Positions 44,392 to 52,934 are shown, counted from the stretch's first letter. The stretch is DNA of 62,912 nucleotides from Sedimentisphaerales bacterium (GCA_016928975.1 JAFGJR010000191.1:1-62912); one strand, 5' to 3'. Notes: generated by a model not told the origin, from the sequence alone. Numbers and translations: made by a program.

Positions 44392-44742
44392 AACGCTTGG
44401 ACGGGTGTGACCATCGAGCAGTCTGCCTGCAAATGACGAATCGACTCCCTTCGCTCGACCGGTACGGCGATCAAGTTCGTCTCCGCAGGACCCCTCCTGG
44501 ATGACCTGGGCGAGCTCGATCTCATGCATCTACGCTGGATCGTCGTGGGAGGCGAGTTGGGGCTGGAAGCCTGGCCCCTGCAAGTCCAGTGGGTTCGCGC
44601 GATCCGCAACCCGTGTCCTCAGCACGACATGCCCTTTCGGTAGCCCGGCTTCCACGAGAAGAAGGCAGGGCGAACCCTTGATGGGCGCACATAGGATCAG
44701 ATGCCTCTCCCAGACACAGGCTCACGTCCCGCTCTTGGATGA
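44392..44742 (+). pseudogene. Decayed DUF5131 (phage Gp37/Gp68-like) gene remnant
   Basis: Translated in one frame, the stretch reads NAWTGVTIEQSACK, stop, RIDSLRSTGTAIKFVSAGPL, LDDLGELDLMHLRWIVVGGE, WPLQVQWVRAIRNPCPQHDM, PFR, stop, PGFHEKKAGRTLDGRT, stop, DQMP. These blocks match DUF5131: NVWLGVTVE, RI-LR-TGA-V-FLS-EPLL, DWVIVGGESG, WVR-IRDQC, and the terminal KKAGR-LDGRTYDEMP. There are three in-frame stops (TGA near 44434, TAG at 44641 and 44692), a small deletion at the FFKQWG block, and no N-terminal half. It is a clear pseudogene. Intact relatives occur on phages, mobile elements and chromosomes; the function is not settled. The region around it (44292-44391, 44743-44895) shows no other gene. 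Confidence 0.85.
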
Positions 44743-44895
44743 AGCTGCAAGCCCTCTTGTTCCACGGGCAATTCCAAAGCTGGTTGCCCCAAGTCCCGTG
44801 CAGAATATCACAGCATCCAACCGTCCCATTCGGAAGAAAGGCGCTCGGGCATCAATCGAGCCCATCGATACAGTCTCTCCTCCTGTCGTCCGCCA

Positions 44896-45270
44896 CTACT
44901 TCACGGTAACCACATCGCTTGCACTGAAGCAGGTGCCGTCTGTGAGATCGCCGCTCAGCGTCAGGGTCACCGGCCCAGGGCTAAGGTCCAGATCGACCAC
45001 CGCGAACTTCGCCGCAATATGTCCGAGGTTGTCAACATACACGCTTGTCGGGGCGACGCCGTCCAGGTCCAACGAGCCCGGAACGACAGCCGCGGCGGGA
45101 ATATTCGTGTGGACCGAGACAGTACTGACCTTGGCCAGGACGATCGTGTTAGGCGACACCATGATGGCCGGGGTATCACTCTCGAGCGCGCCGTTGGCCA
45201 GCGCTATCCCAGCAAGGCCGGTTGCGAGAAGCCCGCACAGCACGACAACTACGAGAAGTCTTTTCTTCAT
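44896..45270 (-). CDS. Small secreted beta-rich protein
   Basis: The 124-residue protein begins MKKRLLVVVVLCGLLATGLA and has a Sec signal peptide, probably cleaved after ALA. AGGAG lies seven bases before the ATG at 45270; the longer start at 45285 is not needed. The mature part of about 95 residues is one Ig-like beta sandwich: IMVSPNTIVLAKVSTVSVHT, GSLDLDGVAPTSVYVDN, IAAKFAVVDLDL, PVTLTLSGDLTDGT. No family is recognised, but the strand pattern resembles domains with a dockerin- or PEP-CTERM-less surface role. It stands alone between a pseudogene and a repeat-rich gap, with its own candidate promoter. Confidence 0.75.
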   Translation of the reverse strand: MKKRLLVVVVLCGLLATGLAGIALANGALESDTPAIMVSPNTIVLAKVSTVSVHTNIPAAAVVPGSLDLDGVAPTSVYVDNLGHIAAKFAVVDLDLSPGPVTLTLSGDLTDGTCFSASDVVTVK

Positions 45271-45340
45271 CGGTGATCTCCTCATGAAAGCGATTCCAGG
45301 CTACCACGTACACCGTGTGACAGTCATGCAGCCCAGGAAT

Positions 45341-45368
45341 ATCCTACCGTATGTCCTCTGTGGCTCAA
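45341..45368 (-). promoter_or_regulatory. Candidate promoter for the small secreted protein
   Basis: On the minus strand TTGAGC (45363-45368) and TAGGAT (45341-45346) are 16 bp apart, about 70 bp before the ATG at 45270. The -35 hexamer lies inside a partial family C repeat, so the repeat may have supplied it. The remainder of 45286-45628 shows no supported gene. Confidence 0.35.
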
Positions 45369-45370
45369 AA
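45353..45370 (+). repeat. Partial family C repeat (18 bp)
   Basis: GTCCTCTGTGGCTCAAAA is identical to the right arm of the large inverted repeat at 55294-55390. Only the one arm remains here. Confidence 0.7.
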
Positions 45371-45628
45371 CGAATTCGCTCACAAGCCCACAAAAATACT
45401 ATTTCACTGTATGTAGATGGAATTTCTGGACTTGCGTTGTCGCCGCATGACGATGATTCTCTGATACGCGTCAGTCGGATCATCGACCGGCGCCGCCTCT
45501 GTTACCTGCTCGTGCGTGATCTGACCCGCGATGACCCGCCTGATGGTCCCACGGGGACATCTTCTCCTGTCTCGCTCGCCTGGATCCTGTGGCTGCAAGG
45601 TGCCGTGCCAGTCCGCCCCGCTGGCCTG

Positions 45629-46567
45629 TCACGTCTCTTGCTGACACCGCTCAAGCCCCGCCTCATTCGGCTGAGCAGGGACCGCCCTTTTCCGGCGGAT
45701 TTTGGCGGAGGGAGCGAACCACCTGCGGGACAGGATCGCTTTGGCGAAGATCCCGGCGTAGATCAGGAGATTCGTGATGGGCGAGCAGTCTTTGGCGAAG
45801 TGCTTCCTGTGGAACAGGTACATGGCCCGGTAGAATTCGTAGCTCGTCTTGCGGTTGTTCGTGCTGCAGCCGACGCCCTTGTAATGGAGGATGTGGGCGT
45901 CCGGGTGGTACATCACCTTCCAGCCGGCCTTCTTGGCGCGGAGGCACCAGTCGATGTCCTCGCCATAGATCCAGAAGGTCTCGTCGAGCAGGCCGATTTG
46001 ATCGATCGCCTTGCGGCGGATGAGCAGGAAGGCGCCGGAGACGGCGTCCACGTCGTGCGTCTGCATCGGGTCGAGATAAGTCAGATTGTACTTCGCCATC
46101 CGCTTGCTGTTGGGAAACAGGCGGCTCAGGCCCGTGAGCCGGAAGAAGGCCACCGACGGCGACGGAATGCTCCGACGACAGGCAAGCTGTAGCGAGCCAT
46201 CCTCGTTCAGCACCCGGCAGCCGGAGACGCCGACATCAGGGTTCTCATCCATGAACTTCACCATCTTGTCGATCGCGCCGTCCTGGATGAGCGTGTCCGG
46301 GTTCAGCAGCAAGACGTAGTCCGCCTGGCATTGGCGGATCGCCTGGTTGTTGGCCCGGGTGAAGCCGACGTTGTCGGCGTTCTCGATCAGATGAACGTCG
46401 GGGAAGCTCTCCTTGAGCATCTGCACGCTATGGTCGACGGAATGATTGTCGATCACCCAGGTCTCGAAACTGGCGTTCTTCGTTTCTCTGTACAGCGATT
46501 CGAGGCACTCCTTGAGCAACTTCTCGACGTTGAAGCTGATAATGATGATGCCAATCGATGACCACAT
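45629..46567 (-). CDS. Family 2 glycosyltransferase
   Basis: The protein of about 312 residues has a GT-A fold: IGIIIISFNVEKLLKECLES, then WVIDNHSVDHS, NADNVGFTRANNQAI, ADYVLLLNPDTLIQDGA (metal-binding NPD), VSGAFLLIRRKAIDQIG and FWIYGEDIDWCLRAKKAGW with the ED catalytic pair. It resembles rhamnosyl- or other deoxysugar transferases that act on lipid-linked glycans in the cytoplasm. The start at 46567 is a choice; the frame extends to 46591, where the extra codons run into a family B repeat. It is the last gene of the leftward polysaccharide cluster. Confidence 0.88.
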   Translation of the reverse strand: MWSSIGIIIISFNVEKLLKECLESLYRETKNASFETWVIDNHSVDHSVQMLKESFPDVHLIENADNVGFTRANNQAIRQCQADYVLLLNPDTLIQDGAIDKMVKFMDENPDVGVSGCRVLNEDGSLQLACRRSIPSPSVAFFRLTGLSRLFPNSKRMAKYNLTYLDPMQTHDVDAVSGAFLLIRRKAIDQIGLLDETFWIYGEDIDWCLRAKKAGWKVMYHPDAHILHYKGVGCSTNNRKTSYEFYRAMYLFHRKHFAKDCSPITNLLIYAGIFAKAILSRRWFAPSAKIRRKRAVPAQPNEAGLERCQQET

Positions 46568-46586
46568 AGCAGCAGATTGCCTCGAT

Positions 46587-46656
46587 GTCATTCCTGCGAA
46601 AGCAGGAATCCACCTGCGCCGCGGCGTTCCTGGACCCCTGCTTTCGCAGGGATGAC
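46587..46656. repeat. Inverted repeat, family B (about 70 bp)
   Basis: CCTGCGAAAGCAGG near the left end and CCTGCTTTCGCAGG near the right end are self-complementary and related. The unit runs from GTCATTCC to GGGATGAC. The same type of element (a stem with CTGCGAAAGCAG) is widely scattered in proteobacterial and other genomes. It lies between the epimerase and GT2 genes and overlaps the longest possible start of the latter. Confidence 0.75.
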
Positions 46657-46694
46657 CAGGAGGAGACCCGCAATCGCCATTTTGTCAGGGGTTG

Positions 46695-47699
46695 TCAGAA
46701 TAGTTTCTTCTTCCATGTGTCGGGCGTCTTGTCGCTGATGATCTCCAGGTCAATATGGTACTTGAAGGGTCTGGGGCCTCGCTGGCGGATGTACTCGGCG
46801 ACGGCGACAAGACCGTCCCTGAGCTTGACACGCGGCTCGTACTTCAGCAGCCTTCTTGCCTTGTCCGCGGAGCAATTGGCGCAGGTCACCTCTTGCGGCC
46901 TTTCCTTCACGTGGATGGGCTTGACGTCCACGCCGAGCAGTTCTCCGATGGTCGCCGCCAGCTCGTTGATAGTGATGAATTCGTCATCGGGACCGATATT
47001 AATGACTTCGCCGCTGACGCAGTCTTCCGTGGCCAGTCTCTTCAGCAGCTCCACGTCGTCCTGGATGAAGCTGAAGCAGCGTTTCTGATTGCCGTCGCCG
47101 TAGATGATCGGCGGCTTTCCCTGGAGCATCAGGTTGACCATGATGCTGACCACATTGCGATAGGGATCGTCGTACTTTTGTCGCGGGCCGATGATATTGT
47201 GCGGCACCGCGATGACGTATTCCATGCCGTGGATCGTCGCCAGGTTCCTCAGGAACATCTCCGAGCTGAGCTTGCCGATCCCGTAAGGGTCCTGGGGCCG
47301 GGGCGTCATGTCCTCCGTGAAGGGCGTCTTCTCCTGGGTGCCGTACCGGGCCATGCTCGAACACAGGATGAACCGTCTCACGTGATTGGCGATGGAGGCC
47401 GTGATCATGGAAACGGACGCTTGCACGATGTTCTTCGTCACGTAGTAGGGACTGAATACGCTCAAGCCCTCATAGGCCGCCGCGGCGCAGTGGTAGACGA
47501 CATCACAGCCCTGGACGATCTTCACCATGGAGTCGTAGAAATTGCAGTCGTAGTGGTGGAACTCAACGTCTTTCGGGACGTTGTCCAGGTAGCCCCCGGT
47601 CAGATTGTCACAGCCGACGACCTGGTGGTCCTCCGCCAGAAAGGCGTCGGCCAGGTGACTGCCGAGGAACCCTGCCACACCACTGATAAAGACCTTCAT
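46695..47699 (-). CDS. NAD-dependent epimerase/dehydratase (extended SDR)
   Basis: The 334-residue protein begins MKVFISGVAGFLGSHLADAF, the GxxGxxG NAD-binding site of extended SDRs. CDNLTGGYLDNV, YHCAAAAYEGLSV and LCSSMARYG follow. The active-site YxxxK is in DPYGIGKLSSEMF. GPRQKYDDPYRNVVSIMVN and YGDGNQKRCFSFIQDDVE mark a UDP-sugar 4-epimerase-like binding pocket. It probably makes a nucleotide sugar for the surface glycan. It lies 57 bp after the radical SAM gene. The exact substrate cannot be read from sequence. Confidence 0.92.
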   Translation of the reverse strand: MKVFISGVAGFLGSHLADAFLAEDHQVVGCDNLTGGYLDNVPKDVEFHHYDCNFYDSMVKIVQGCDVVYHCAAAAYEGLSVFSPYYVTKNIVQASVSMITASIANHVRRFILCSSMARYGTQEKTPFTEDMTPRPQDPYGIGKLSSEMFLRNLATIHGMEYVIAVPHNIIGPRQKYDDPYRNVVSIMVNLMLQGKPPIIYGDGNQKRCFSFIQDDVELLKRLATEDCVSGEVINIGPDDEFITINELAATIGELLGVDVKPIHVKERPQEVTCANCSADKARRLLKYEPRVKLRDGLVAVAEYIRQRGPRPFKYHIDLEIISDKTPDTWKKKLF

Positions 47700-47756
47700 T
47701 CATGCCTCCGGAGAACGCCGGACTGGCCGCCGCTCACCATCTGCAACAACCTCGCG

Positions 47757-49271
47757 TCATCGCCAACTCAGGTACTTCCTGAAGTCTGCAACCAGAACGC
47801 GAGGCGACCTCGTGTACTGGATCGTTCTTGCCCTTGCCCTGCTGAGAATCCGTCTAAACCCTTTATTATACTCGTAAAACCTGTCTTTGACTTCCCGCTC
47901 CAGCCGGTCGAACTGCTCTGGCTCGATGGTCTCGACCTGGCGACGCGGGTCTGCCTTGTAGTAGTGATTCGGCAGCACGGCGTAGAAGTCGTCCATCGCC
48001 ATGTCCGGCTTTACAAGCCCCTGCAGGATCCCCTCATGGAACATGACGGTCTCCGGGAACGGCTCATAAACCCCGAGCGCCGCGAAGTCGGGCTTGACTT
48101 CATACATGAAATCGAGCGTTTTGTAAATATCTTCGACTGTTTCTCCGGGGGTCCCGATCAGGAAATACCCCGTCCAGTGGAGGCCGACCTTCCGGAACAA
48201 CCGCGCCGCAACACGAATCTCGTCCAGCGTAATCCCCTTGTTCATCCGTTCGAGCACCTTCTCGCTGCCGGATTCGATCCCCACCTTCACGCTATTGCAG
48301 CCGGCCTTTTTCATGCGCCGGAGCATCTGCTCGTTCACGAGGTCCACGCGCGTGTTACACTCCCACCCGATCCGGAGGTTCTCCCAGGCCAGGGCGTCGC
48401 AGAACTCGGCGACTCGCTTCTTGTTGACGGTGAAGGAATCGTCCTTGAGCGTGAAATGGACGGTGCCGTAGGTGTCTTTGACGTGCCTGATCTCGCGGAG
48501 GATGTGCTCAATGGAGCGGTAGCGGACCTGCCGGTTGTCGGTGGCGCAGAACGTGCAAGAAAACGGGCAACCCCGGCTGGTCATGATCAGGCCCATGTCC
48601 TCCGGAGAGTACGTGGCTTTGTTCACCATGAGGCTCCTGTCCGGCGGTGCGAACGCGTCGAGGTCCTTGATCTTCTCGCGTGGAGGATTGTGGCGAATCG
48701 ACCCATTCATCCGGAACGATAGGTCCGGAATGACCTGAAGTAGCGGATTGATGATTTCGGATTGCGGATTAGGGTTCCGGTTCGAATCCGCAATCGTCGC
48801 GACCAGTTCGCATGCGGTGATCTCCCCTTCACCTCGCACGATGAAATCGACGGATGGGCAGATTCGCAGGATTTCCTCGGCCCTGACGGTGGCGTGCGGC
48901 CCGCCTACAACGACCGGACAGGTCGGGTTGATGGCCTTACTGATCTGGGCGACGTGGAAGGCGGATGCCGCGTAGGCCGTGCACATCGTGATGCCGACTA
49001 CATCCGGCCGCACCTCACGGATCATATCCTGCATCCCGTTCCAGACGGGATTATCCGCCTCGTGGAAGGAATCGAGGTATCTCTCGTAGTACCGGGTCAG
49101 ACAGGCGTTGCCGATGATCGACGGATTCTCATTGAAATCGGCATCATAGACGATCACCTCGTGGCCGGTGTCCCGCAGGGCCGTCCCGACGCTCACCAGG
49201 CCGAGCGGGTAGTACCTGTTATAGAACCCGATCAGCCTGTAAAACGGTGGGTCTATGAGAAGAACCTTCAC
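47757..49271 (-). CDS. B12-binding radical SAM protein
   Basis: The 504-residue protein starts at GTG 49271, with AAGGAG six bases upstream, reading VKVLLIDPPFYRLIG. The N-terminal domain is cobalamin-binding-like (YYPLGLVSVGTALRDTGHEV, IVGITMC-type strand, VVVGGPHATVRAEEIL). A radical SAM barrel follows with GCPFSCTFC (CxxxCxxC) and GESGSEKVLERMNKGI-type GIESGSEKVLERMNKG. It is placed in a polysaccharide cluster, so a C-methylation or tailoring step on the glycan or its lipid is possible, but the family is large. Between the two domains an insert reads ADSNRNPNPQSEIINP; it is encoded by an interspersed repeat (48745-48795). Confidence 0.88.
   Translation of the reverse strand: MKVLLIDPPFYRLIGFYNRYYPLGLVSVGTALRDTGHEVIVYDADFNENPSIIGNACLTRYYERYLDSFHEADNPVWNGMQDMIREVRPDVVGITMCTAYAASAFHVAQISKAINPTCPVVVGGPHATVRAEEILRICPSVDFIVRGEGEITACELVATIADSNRNPNPQSEIINPLLQVIPDLSFRMNGSIRHNPPREKIKDLDAFAPPDRSLMVNKATYSPEDMGLIMTSRGCPFSCTFCATDNRQVRYRSIEHILREIRHVKDTYGTVHFTLKDDSFTVNKKRVAEFCDALAWENLRIGWECNTRVDLVNEQMLRRMKKAGCNSVKVGIESGSEKVLERMNKGITLDEIRVAARLFRKVGLHWTGYFLIGTPGETVEDIYKTLDFMYEVKPDFAALGVYEPFPETVMFHEGILQGLVKPDMAMDDFYAVLPNHYYKADPRRQVETIEPEQFDRLEREVKDRFYEYNKGFRRILSRARARTIQYTRSPRVLVADFRKYLSWR
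48745..48795 (-). repeat. Family D inverted repeat, in frame inside the radical SAM gene
   Basis: GATTGCGGATT (48760-48770) and AATCCGCAATC (48785-48795) are perfect 11-bp arms around a 14-bp loop. A related GATTTCGGATT stretch precedes them. The element encodes SNRNPNPQSEIINP, a sequence unlike its surroundings. A related motif (TTTCGGAT repeated) is in the GT-C gene at about 43551-43584. Confidence 0.75.
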
Positions 49272-49348
49272 TGCCGCTCCTTCACCTCTCCTTCGCGTCC
49301 AAGACACAACCGCCGGACGCGGCGTACCCGTCGCCGGACCTGTTCTCT

Positions 49349-49376
49349 GCAGAGATGCCAAATCTCACGTCTCTGC
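49349..49376. repeat. Diverged 28-bp palindrome, family A, copy 4
   Basis: GCAGAGATG and CACGTCTCTGC mark the arms. It matches family A at about 22 of 28 positions and has the same length and centre. It falls immediately after the likely transcription start of the radical SAM unit, so the RNA would begin with a hairpin. Confidence 0.55.
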
Positions 49377-49385
49377 CGCCAGCTT

Positions 49386-49413
49386 ATTCTACCAATCCCG
49401 CGTTCCATCTCAA
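49386..49413 (-). promoter_or_regulatory. Candidate promoter for the radical SAM-epimerase-GT2 unit
   Basis: On the minus strand TTGAGA (49408-49413) and TAGAAT (49386-49391) are 16 bp apart. It would make 49271-45629 a second transcription unit inside the polysaccharide cluster. Confidence 0.45.
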
Positions 49414-49592
49414 CTGTTTTCCGCACAGTCCCGCGTTTGAACGATCTGCCAGCCCCTTGCGTCAGCCCAGATACCCTGCCTTTCCCAGATTTGGCCTCGT
49501 CCCGCACAGCCCACCCCGGACGTCCCTGGTCCCTGTTACGTGCCGGTCGAGGGGGGCACGGTCGGCCATGGTGAGCAGCGGCCACAGGAGGG

Positions 49593-50969
49593 TCACCAGT
49601 TGTCATGGTCTTCCAGCCTGATCTCCTTGCTATCGTCCAGGAACTTGTCCACGTTGAGATGGCGGCCTTTGAACAGGATTTCGCGGGCGATGATCCATAT
49701 CTGGCCGAGCACCAGTCTCAGTTCCTCGGCGGTCGTCAGGCAGGAGAACGGCGGCGACCCCTGGTAGACGAACGAGTGCGGCTTCACCATCACGCTCAGG
49801 TCGGCCTCCCAAGGCGACTCGGACAGGTTGACGAAGAGCGTGCCGAAGGGCAGCTCCCATTCCACGCGCTTATGCCCGTCCACCTTCTTGCACTGGCTTC
49901 CTTCAAAGTCCAGTGTCTGGCTCGTCTCGACGCACACAATCCGTGAACGGGGAACGACAGGTAGCACGAGACCGTCCTCCGTCATGTTCACAGGGTAATC
50001 GGAGGATACGTGCAGAAGCCCGTTGGGAACGGCAATCTGAACATTGGTCACGTCCTCCTGGTTCAGGTTGACGAGCCAGAACCGATCCCGGCCGTGGGCG
50101 AGAAACAAGCCCTGAATCAGCCGGAGACGCTGCATGATGTGGGACACTGTATCGACGAGAATCTCCCGATCACCGATAATATCGCAGACCGCCTGTGTGA
50201 ATCGCGGGTCGAGCTCCAGCGTACGCCGGTCGGCGTAGCGAAACAGGTATTGGTACAGAACGGTCAGTCCGTGGTCGCGTTTCAGGGCTTCCCGCGCTCG
50301 CGGCGTGGCGCAATCGATGATCCGGCGCTTCGTGGCGCTGAACCACCCGTTGACGTAGGGCTTGCGCGGATCGAAGTAGGGCATCGAGGGATTGGCCTTC
50401 AGCGTATTGATGCTCCGCGTTCGGAACAGCCGGACCTGGTTGATTCTCTCTTTGCACAGGTCCCCCCAGAAAAAGGGGCTGAGCTCAATCTCCCCGCTGC
50501 ACCGGTGTCGGCTGTACCATTTCAAGAGCCGGTGCAGGATCGGCAGCGATGTGACCTTGTCTTCCCAGTACGGATTGTCCGCGTTCTTCGCATGGCAGAT
50601 GAATGTGTCGCAGCGGCCGAATCTGCGCTCCAGGAGGTCGAGAGCCTTGAGTGTGTACTCACGGGTGTTGTTGCCTGCGGAAGCCCCATGCAGGCAAACC
50701 TCGAAACCGTTGTCGTGCAGTTGCCGGCAGTAATCGAGGTACTTTGTGTCTTCGAGGGTGATGCCTCGCAGCGCCGAGTCGGGCACCGGCGGGATGCCGC
50801 ACCGGAACATCGGTCTGAAGGCCCAGACGGTCTTGGTGGTTCGAAACTCTTTGACCAGCAGGAAGTCGTAGACCGCTTTGACCTGCTCGAAGGTGGCGGC
50901 GTCGGTGTCGTCCGTGATGCAGAAGCCTGCCTTGTAGGGATGCGGAGGCCAAACGAGCTTCGCTCTCAT
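49593..50969 (-). CDS. Putative polysaccharide-deacetylase-like protein
   Basis: The 458-residue protein starts at ATG 50969, overlapping the methyltransferase stop (TGATG). GFCITDDTDAATFEQVKAVY resembles the first motif of NodB-type deacetylases (DD pair). NGFEVCLHGASAGNNTREYT could be the His motif. FICHAKNADNPYW adds another His. The second half has beta strands (FWLVNLNQEDVTNVQIAVPN) reminiscent of a sugar-binding or bacterial cell-surface domain. No signal peptide is visible. It may edit an N-acetyl sugar or be a related hydrolase. The fold assignment is moderate, the substrate unknown. Confidence 0.6.
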   Translation of the reverse strand: MRAKLVWPPHPYKAGFCITDDTDAATFEQVKAVYDFLLVKEFRTTKTVWAFRPMFRCGIPPVPDSALRGITLEDTKYLDYCRQLHDNGFEVCLHGASAGNNTREYTLKALDLLERRFGRCDTFICHAKNADNPYWEDKVTSLPILHRLLKWYSRHRCSGEIELSPFFWGDLCKERINQVRLFRTRSINTLKANPSMPYFDPRKPYVNGWFSATKRRIIDCATPRAREALKRDHGLTVLYQYLFRYADRRTLELDPRFTQAVCDIIGDREILVDTVSHIMQRLRLIQGLFLAHGRDRFWLVNLNQEDVTNVQIAVPNGLLHVSSDYPVNMTEDGLVLPVVPRSRIVCVETSQTLDFEGSQCKKVDGHKRVEWELPFGTLFVNLSESPWEADLSVMVKPHSFVYQGSPPFSCLTTAEELRLVLGQIWIIAREILFKGRHLNVDKFLDDSKEIRLEDHDNW

Positions 50970-51742
50970 CAGTCCTTGACTCCCCTGACCATGATAATCC
51001 CGGCGAGCCGGCACAGCGGGCCCACTCGCTCGAATGTGGCGTCCATCGCCTTGAAGAGGGGCAGGAGGATCGCGGGCAGACGTTTGGTCGTGAAGAGGAA
51101 CTGCTTGACGCCTTCGATTCTGAATCCTGCGTCTTCGAAGAGCTTCACGGCCTGCGATCTCGTGTAGAGGGTGTCATGCACATGAGGGGCGATGCCCAGG
51201 AACTTCTTGACCGCCCCGTGCCAGGGCGAGCGCCTGTTGGGAAAGTCCACGATCGCGACGCCACCGCGACGGAGCTTTCTGTAGATCGAGGTCATTGCGG
51301 CCTGTGGATCAGGACAGAAGCGGACCGTGGAGAACGAGAAGATCAGGTCGAACGCCTCGTCCGGAAGCTTCGCGAGGCTCTCCGCGTCGTCCACGACAAA
51401 CGACACGTTCGTGATGCCGTAGTGCGTCAATCTCTTGCGAGCTACCTCGACGCTGTCAGCGGACAGGTCTACAGCGGTCAGGTCTTTGAACCTCGCGGCC
51501 AGCAAGCCAGTCATGTGCCCGAAACTGCATCCGATCTCCAGGACTTTCGCCTCTTGTGACGCCGAAGCGCCGGCCAGCTTCAGCGCCTCCGTGACCTTTC
51601 TGTCGATGAAGTAATGCGAGGCTTTCGATTCCGGCACACGCGCGCTGCCGCCGGCCGCGAGCCACTCGGCGTTGTTCAACTCGCTGGCTTCTCCGTCGTA
51701 CTTGGCGAGTATATCCGCTTTCACCTTCGCCGATGGGTCCAC
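50969..51742 (-). CDS. Class I SAM-dependent methyltransferase
   Basis: The 257-residue protein has KVLEIGCSFGHMTGLLA (motif I, GxG-type), LTAVDLSADSVEVARKRL (acidic loop after strand 2), VSFVVDDAESL, FDLIFSFSTVRFCPDP (motif for strand 4) and LRRGGVAIVDFPNRRSPW. These define a Rossmann-type methyltransferase. GTG at 51742 directly follows the GT4 stop. It may methylate a sugar or the lipid-linked glycan. A C-terminal helical part (LLPLFKAMDATFERV) is typical of UbiE/BioC-like members. Confidence 0.9.
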   Translation of the reverse strand: MDPSAKVKADILAKYDGEASELNNAEWLAAGGSARVPESKASHYFIDRKVTEALKLAGASASQEAKVLEIGCSFGHMTGLLAARFKDLTAVDLSADSVEVARKRLTHYGITNVSFVVDDAESLAKLPDEAFDLIFSFSTVRFCPDPQAAMTSIYRKLRRGGVAIVDFPNRRSPWHGAVKKFLGIAPHVHDTLYTRSQAVKLFEDAGFRIEGVKQFLFTTKRLPAILLPLFKAMDATFERVGPLCRLAGIIMVRGVKD

Positions 51743-52909
51743 TCACTTATCCCTGCCCGAAACGATGCTCTCGTACAGACTCTTCTGTTGCGACGCGACC
51801 TGCTCGACGGCGAATTCCGTTTCCATCCTGTGTCTGGCCGCCTCCACCATCTGCCGGACCTGATCGACCGGCGCCTGCAAGTACCTCCACACTGCTTCGG
51901 CGATCGCCTCCGGGTCCCGCGGCGGGACGACGAAACCGGTCCGCTCGTGCAGCACCATCTCTGAAACCGCCCCGACGTCCGTCGCCACCACCGGCACCTT
52001 CATCGCCATTGCCTCCAGCAACGCCACGGGACACGATTCCTCAATGGAAGCGAGCACGAACACATCGAGGGCCGACAGAATCGCCGGGACATCCTCTCGA
52101 AAGCCGGTGAAGAGCACCTCTTGCTTGAGGCCGAGTTGCTCGGTCAATTGCTGGAGCCGGTCCCAGTACCCGGGGTCCGTGTCCAGCTTGCTTCCGACGA
52201 TCACGAACCTGGCCGACGGGATACGGCTTCTGATCCGTCCGGCGGCCTCGATGAAGTAGGTGATCCCTTTGAAGCGGTTCACGTTGCGGATCGTGCCGAC
52301 CAGCGTGCAGTCGGCGGGGATGCCCAGCTCTCGCCGGATCTGCTCTCGCGAGTCCGGGGCGCACGTATCCCGCGAGAACCTGCTCGTGTCTGTGCAGGAA
52401 TGAATGACGACGGTCTTGTCGCGCAGCTTTGGATTGCCATCGGTGTATTGTCTCTTGAGGGTCTCGCCCTGCACGAGGACGCGGGAGGACAGGCGCGTCA
52501 TCAACGGCATCAGCACGGGGCGAAGCGCCCGAGGCAGGTAATCGTTGTAGAGCCAGACGACCGGCCGGCGCATCAGCGACGCCGCGATCGCTGGCACGAA
52601 GTTCGTGACGCCGTCAACGTGCACGATGTCGATCTTATTGGACCTGATGATCTGACACAGGCGTGCCAGCGTATATGGCAGCACGGCGAGGAACACGAGC
52701 AGGTTTGGAATCGGCCAGCGCCGCCGGAAGCACTGGATGTGCTTGAAGACATAGCAAGCAAAGCCATCGGGGCGCCAGGTCTCGCCACCTTTGTAGCCGG
52801 TCAGGAAGAGCGTCTCGATGCCGTGCTCGCGCAGCCTCCCCGCGACGGCGTGTGCCCGCCGATGGGGCCCGCCGCAACGATTATCGAGGATGCAGTAGAG
52901 TACCTTCAT
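51743..52909 (-). CDS. Family 4 (GT1/GT4) glycosyltransferase
   Basis: The 388-residue protein begins MKVLYCILDNRCGGPHRRAH, with the GG loop of GT-B enzymes. DIVHVDGVTNF and RPVVWLYNDYLPRALRP follow. The C-terminal domain has LVGTIRNVNRFKGITYFIEA, RFVIVGSKLD, VLFTGFREDVPAILSALDVF and the conserved EESCPVALLEAMAMKVPVVA (E-x7-E). It should add a hexose from an NDP-sugar to the growing lipid-linked glycan. ATG at 52909 is preferred over 52954. Confidence 0.93.
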   Translation of the reverse strand: MKVLYCILDNRCGGPHRRAHAVAGRLREHGIETLFLTGYKGGETWRPDGFACYVFKHIQCFRRRWPIPNLLVFLAVLPYTLARLCQIIRSNKIDIVHVDGVTNFVPAIAASLMRRPVVWLYNDYLPRALRPVLMPLMTRLSSRVLVQGETLKRQYTDGNPKLRDKTVVIHSCTDTSRFSRDTCAPDSREQIRRELGIPADCTLVGTIRNVNRFKGITYFIEAAGRIRSRIPSARFVIVGSKLDTDPGYWDRLQQLTEQLGLKQEVLFTGFREDVPAILSALDVFVLASIEESCPVALLEAMAMKVPVVATDVGAVSEMVLHERTGFVVPPRDPEAIAEAVWRYLQAPVDQVRQMVEAARHRMETEFAVEQVASQQKSLYESIVSGRDK

Positions 52910-52934
52910 CGATCGCCTGTCTCCCAGCCCTTCG

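Larger units (their letters stand above)
49272..49592. other. Intergenic region upstream of the radical SAM gene
   Basis: This 321-bp gap inside the leftward cluster holds a minus-strand promoter candidate (49386-49413) and a diverged family A palindrome (49349-49376). No gene is supported. The frame of the radical SAM protein stays open to 49361, but those codons look non-coding. Confidence 0.5.

Noticed and set aside
45404..45598. Small minus-strand frame (64 codons) in the gap before the secreted protein
   Set aside because: It has a plausible-looking middle part but no ribosome-binding site, no family and no context.
44501..46192. 563-codon open frame on the + strand
   Set aside because: It runs over the pseudogene, the small secreted protein gene and the GT2 gene, and its sequence is low in structure. 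Only its first part overlaps the DUF5131 remnant, in another frame.
46755..48722. 655-codon open frame on the + strand
   Set aside because: It lies opposite the epimerase and radical SAM genes, both with clear motifs, crosses the gap between them and shows no domain.
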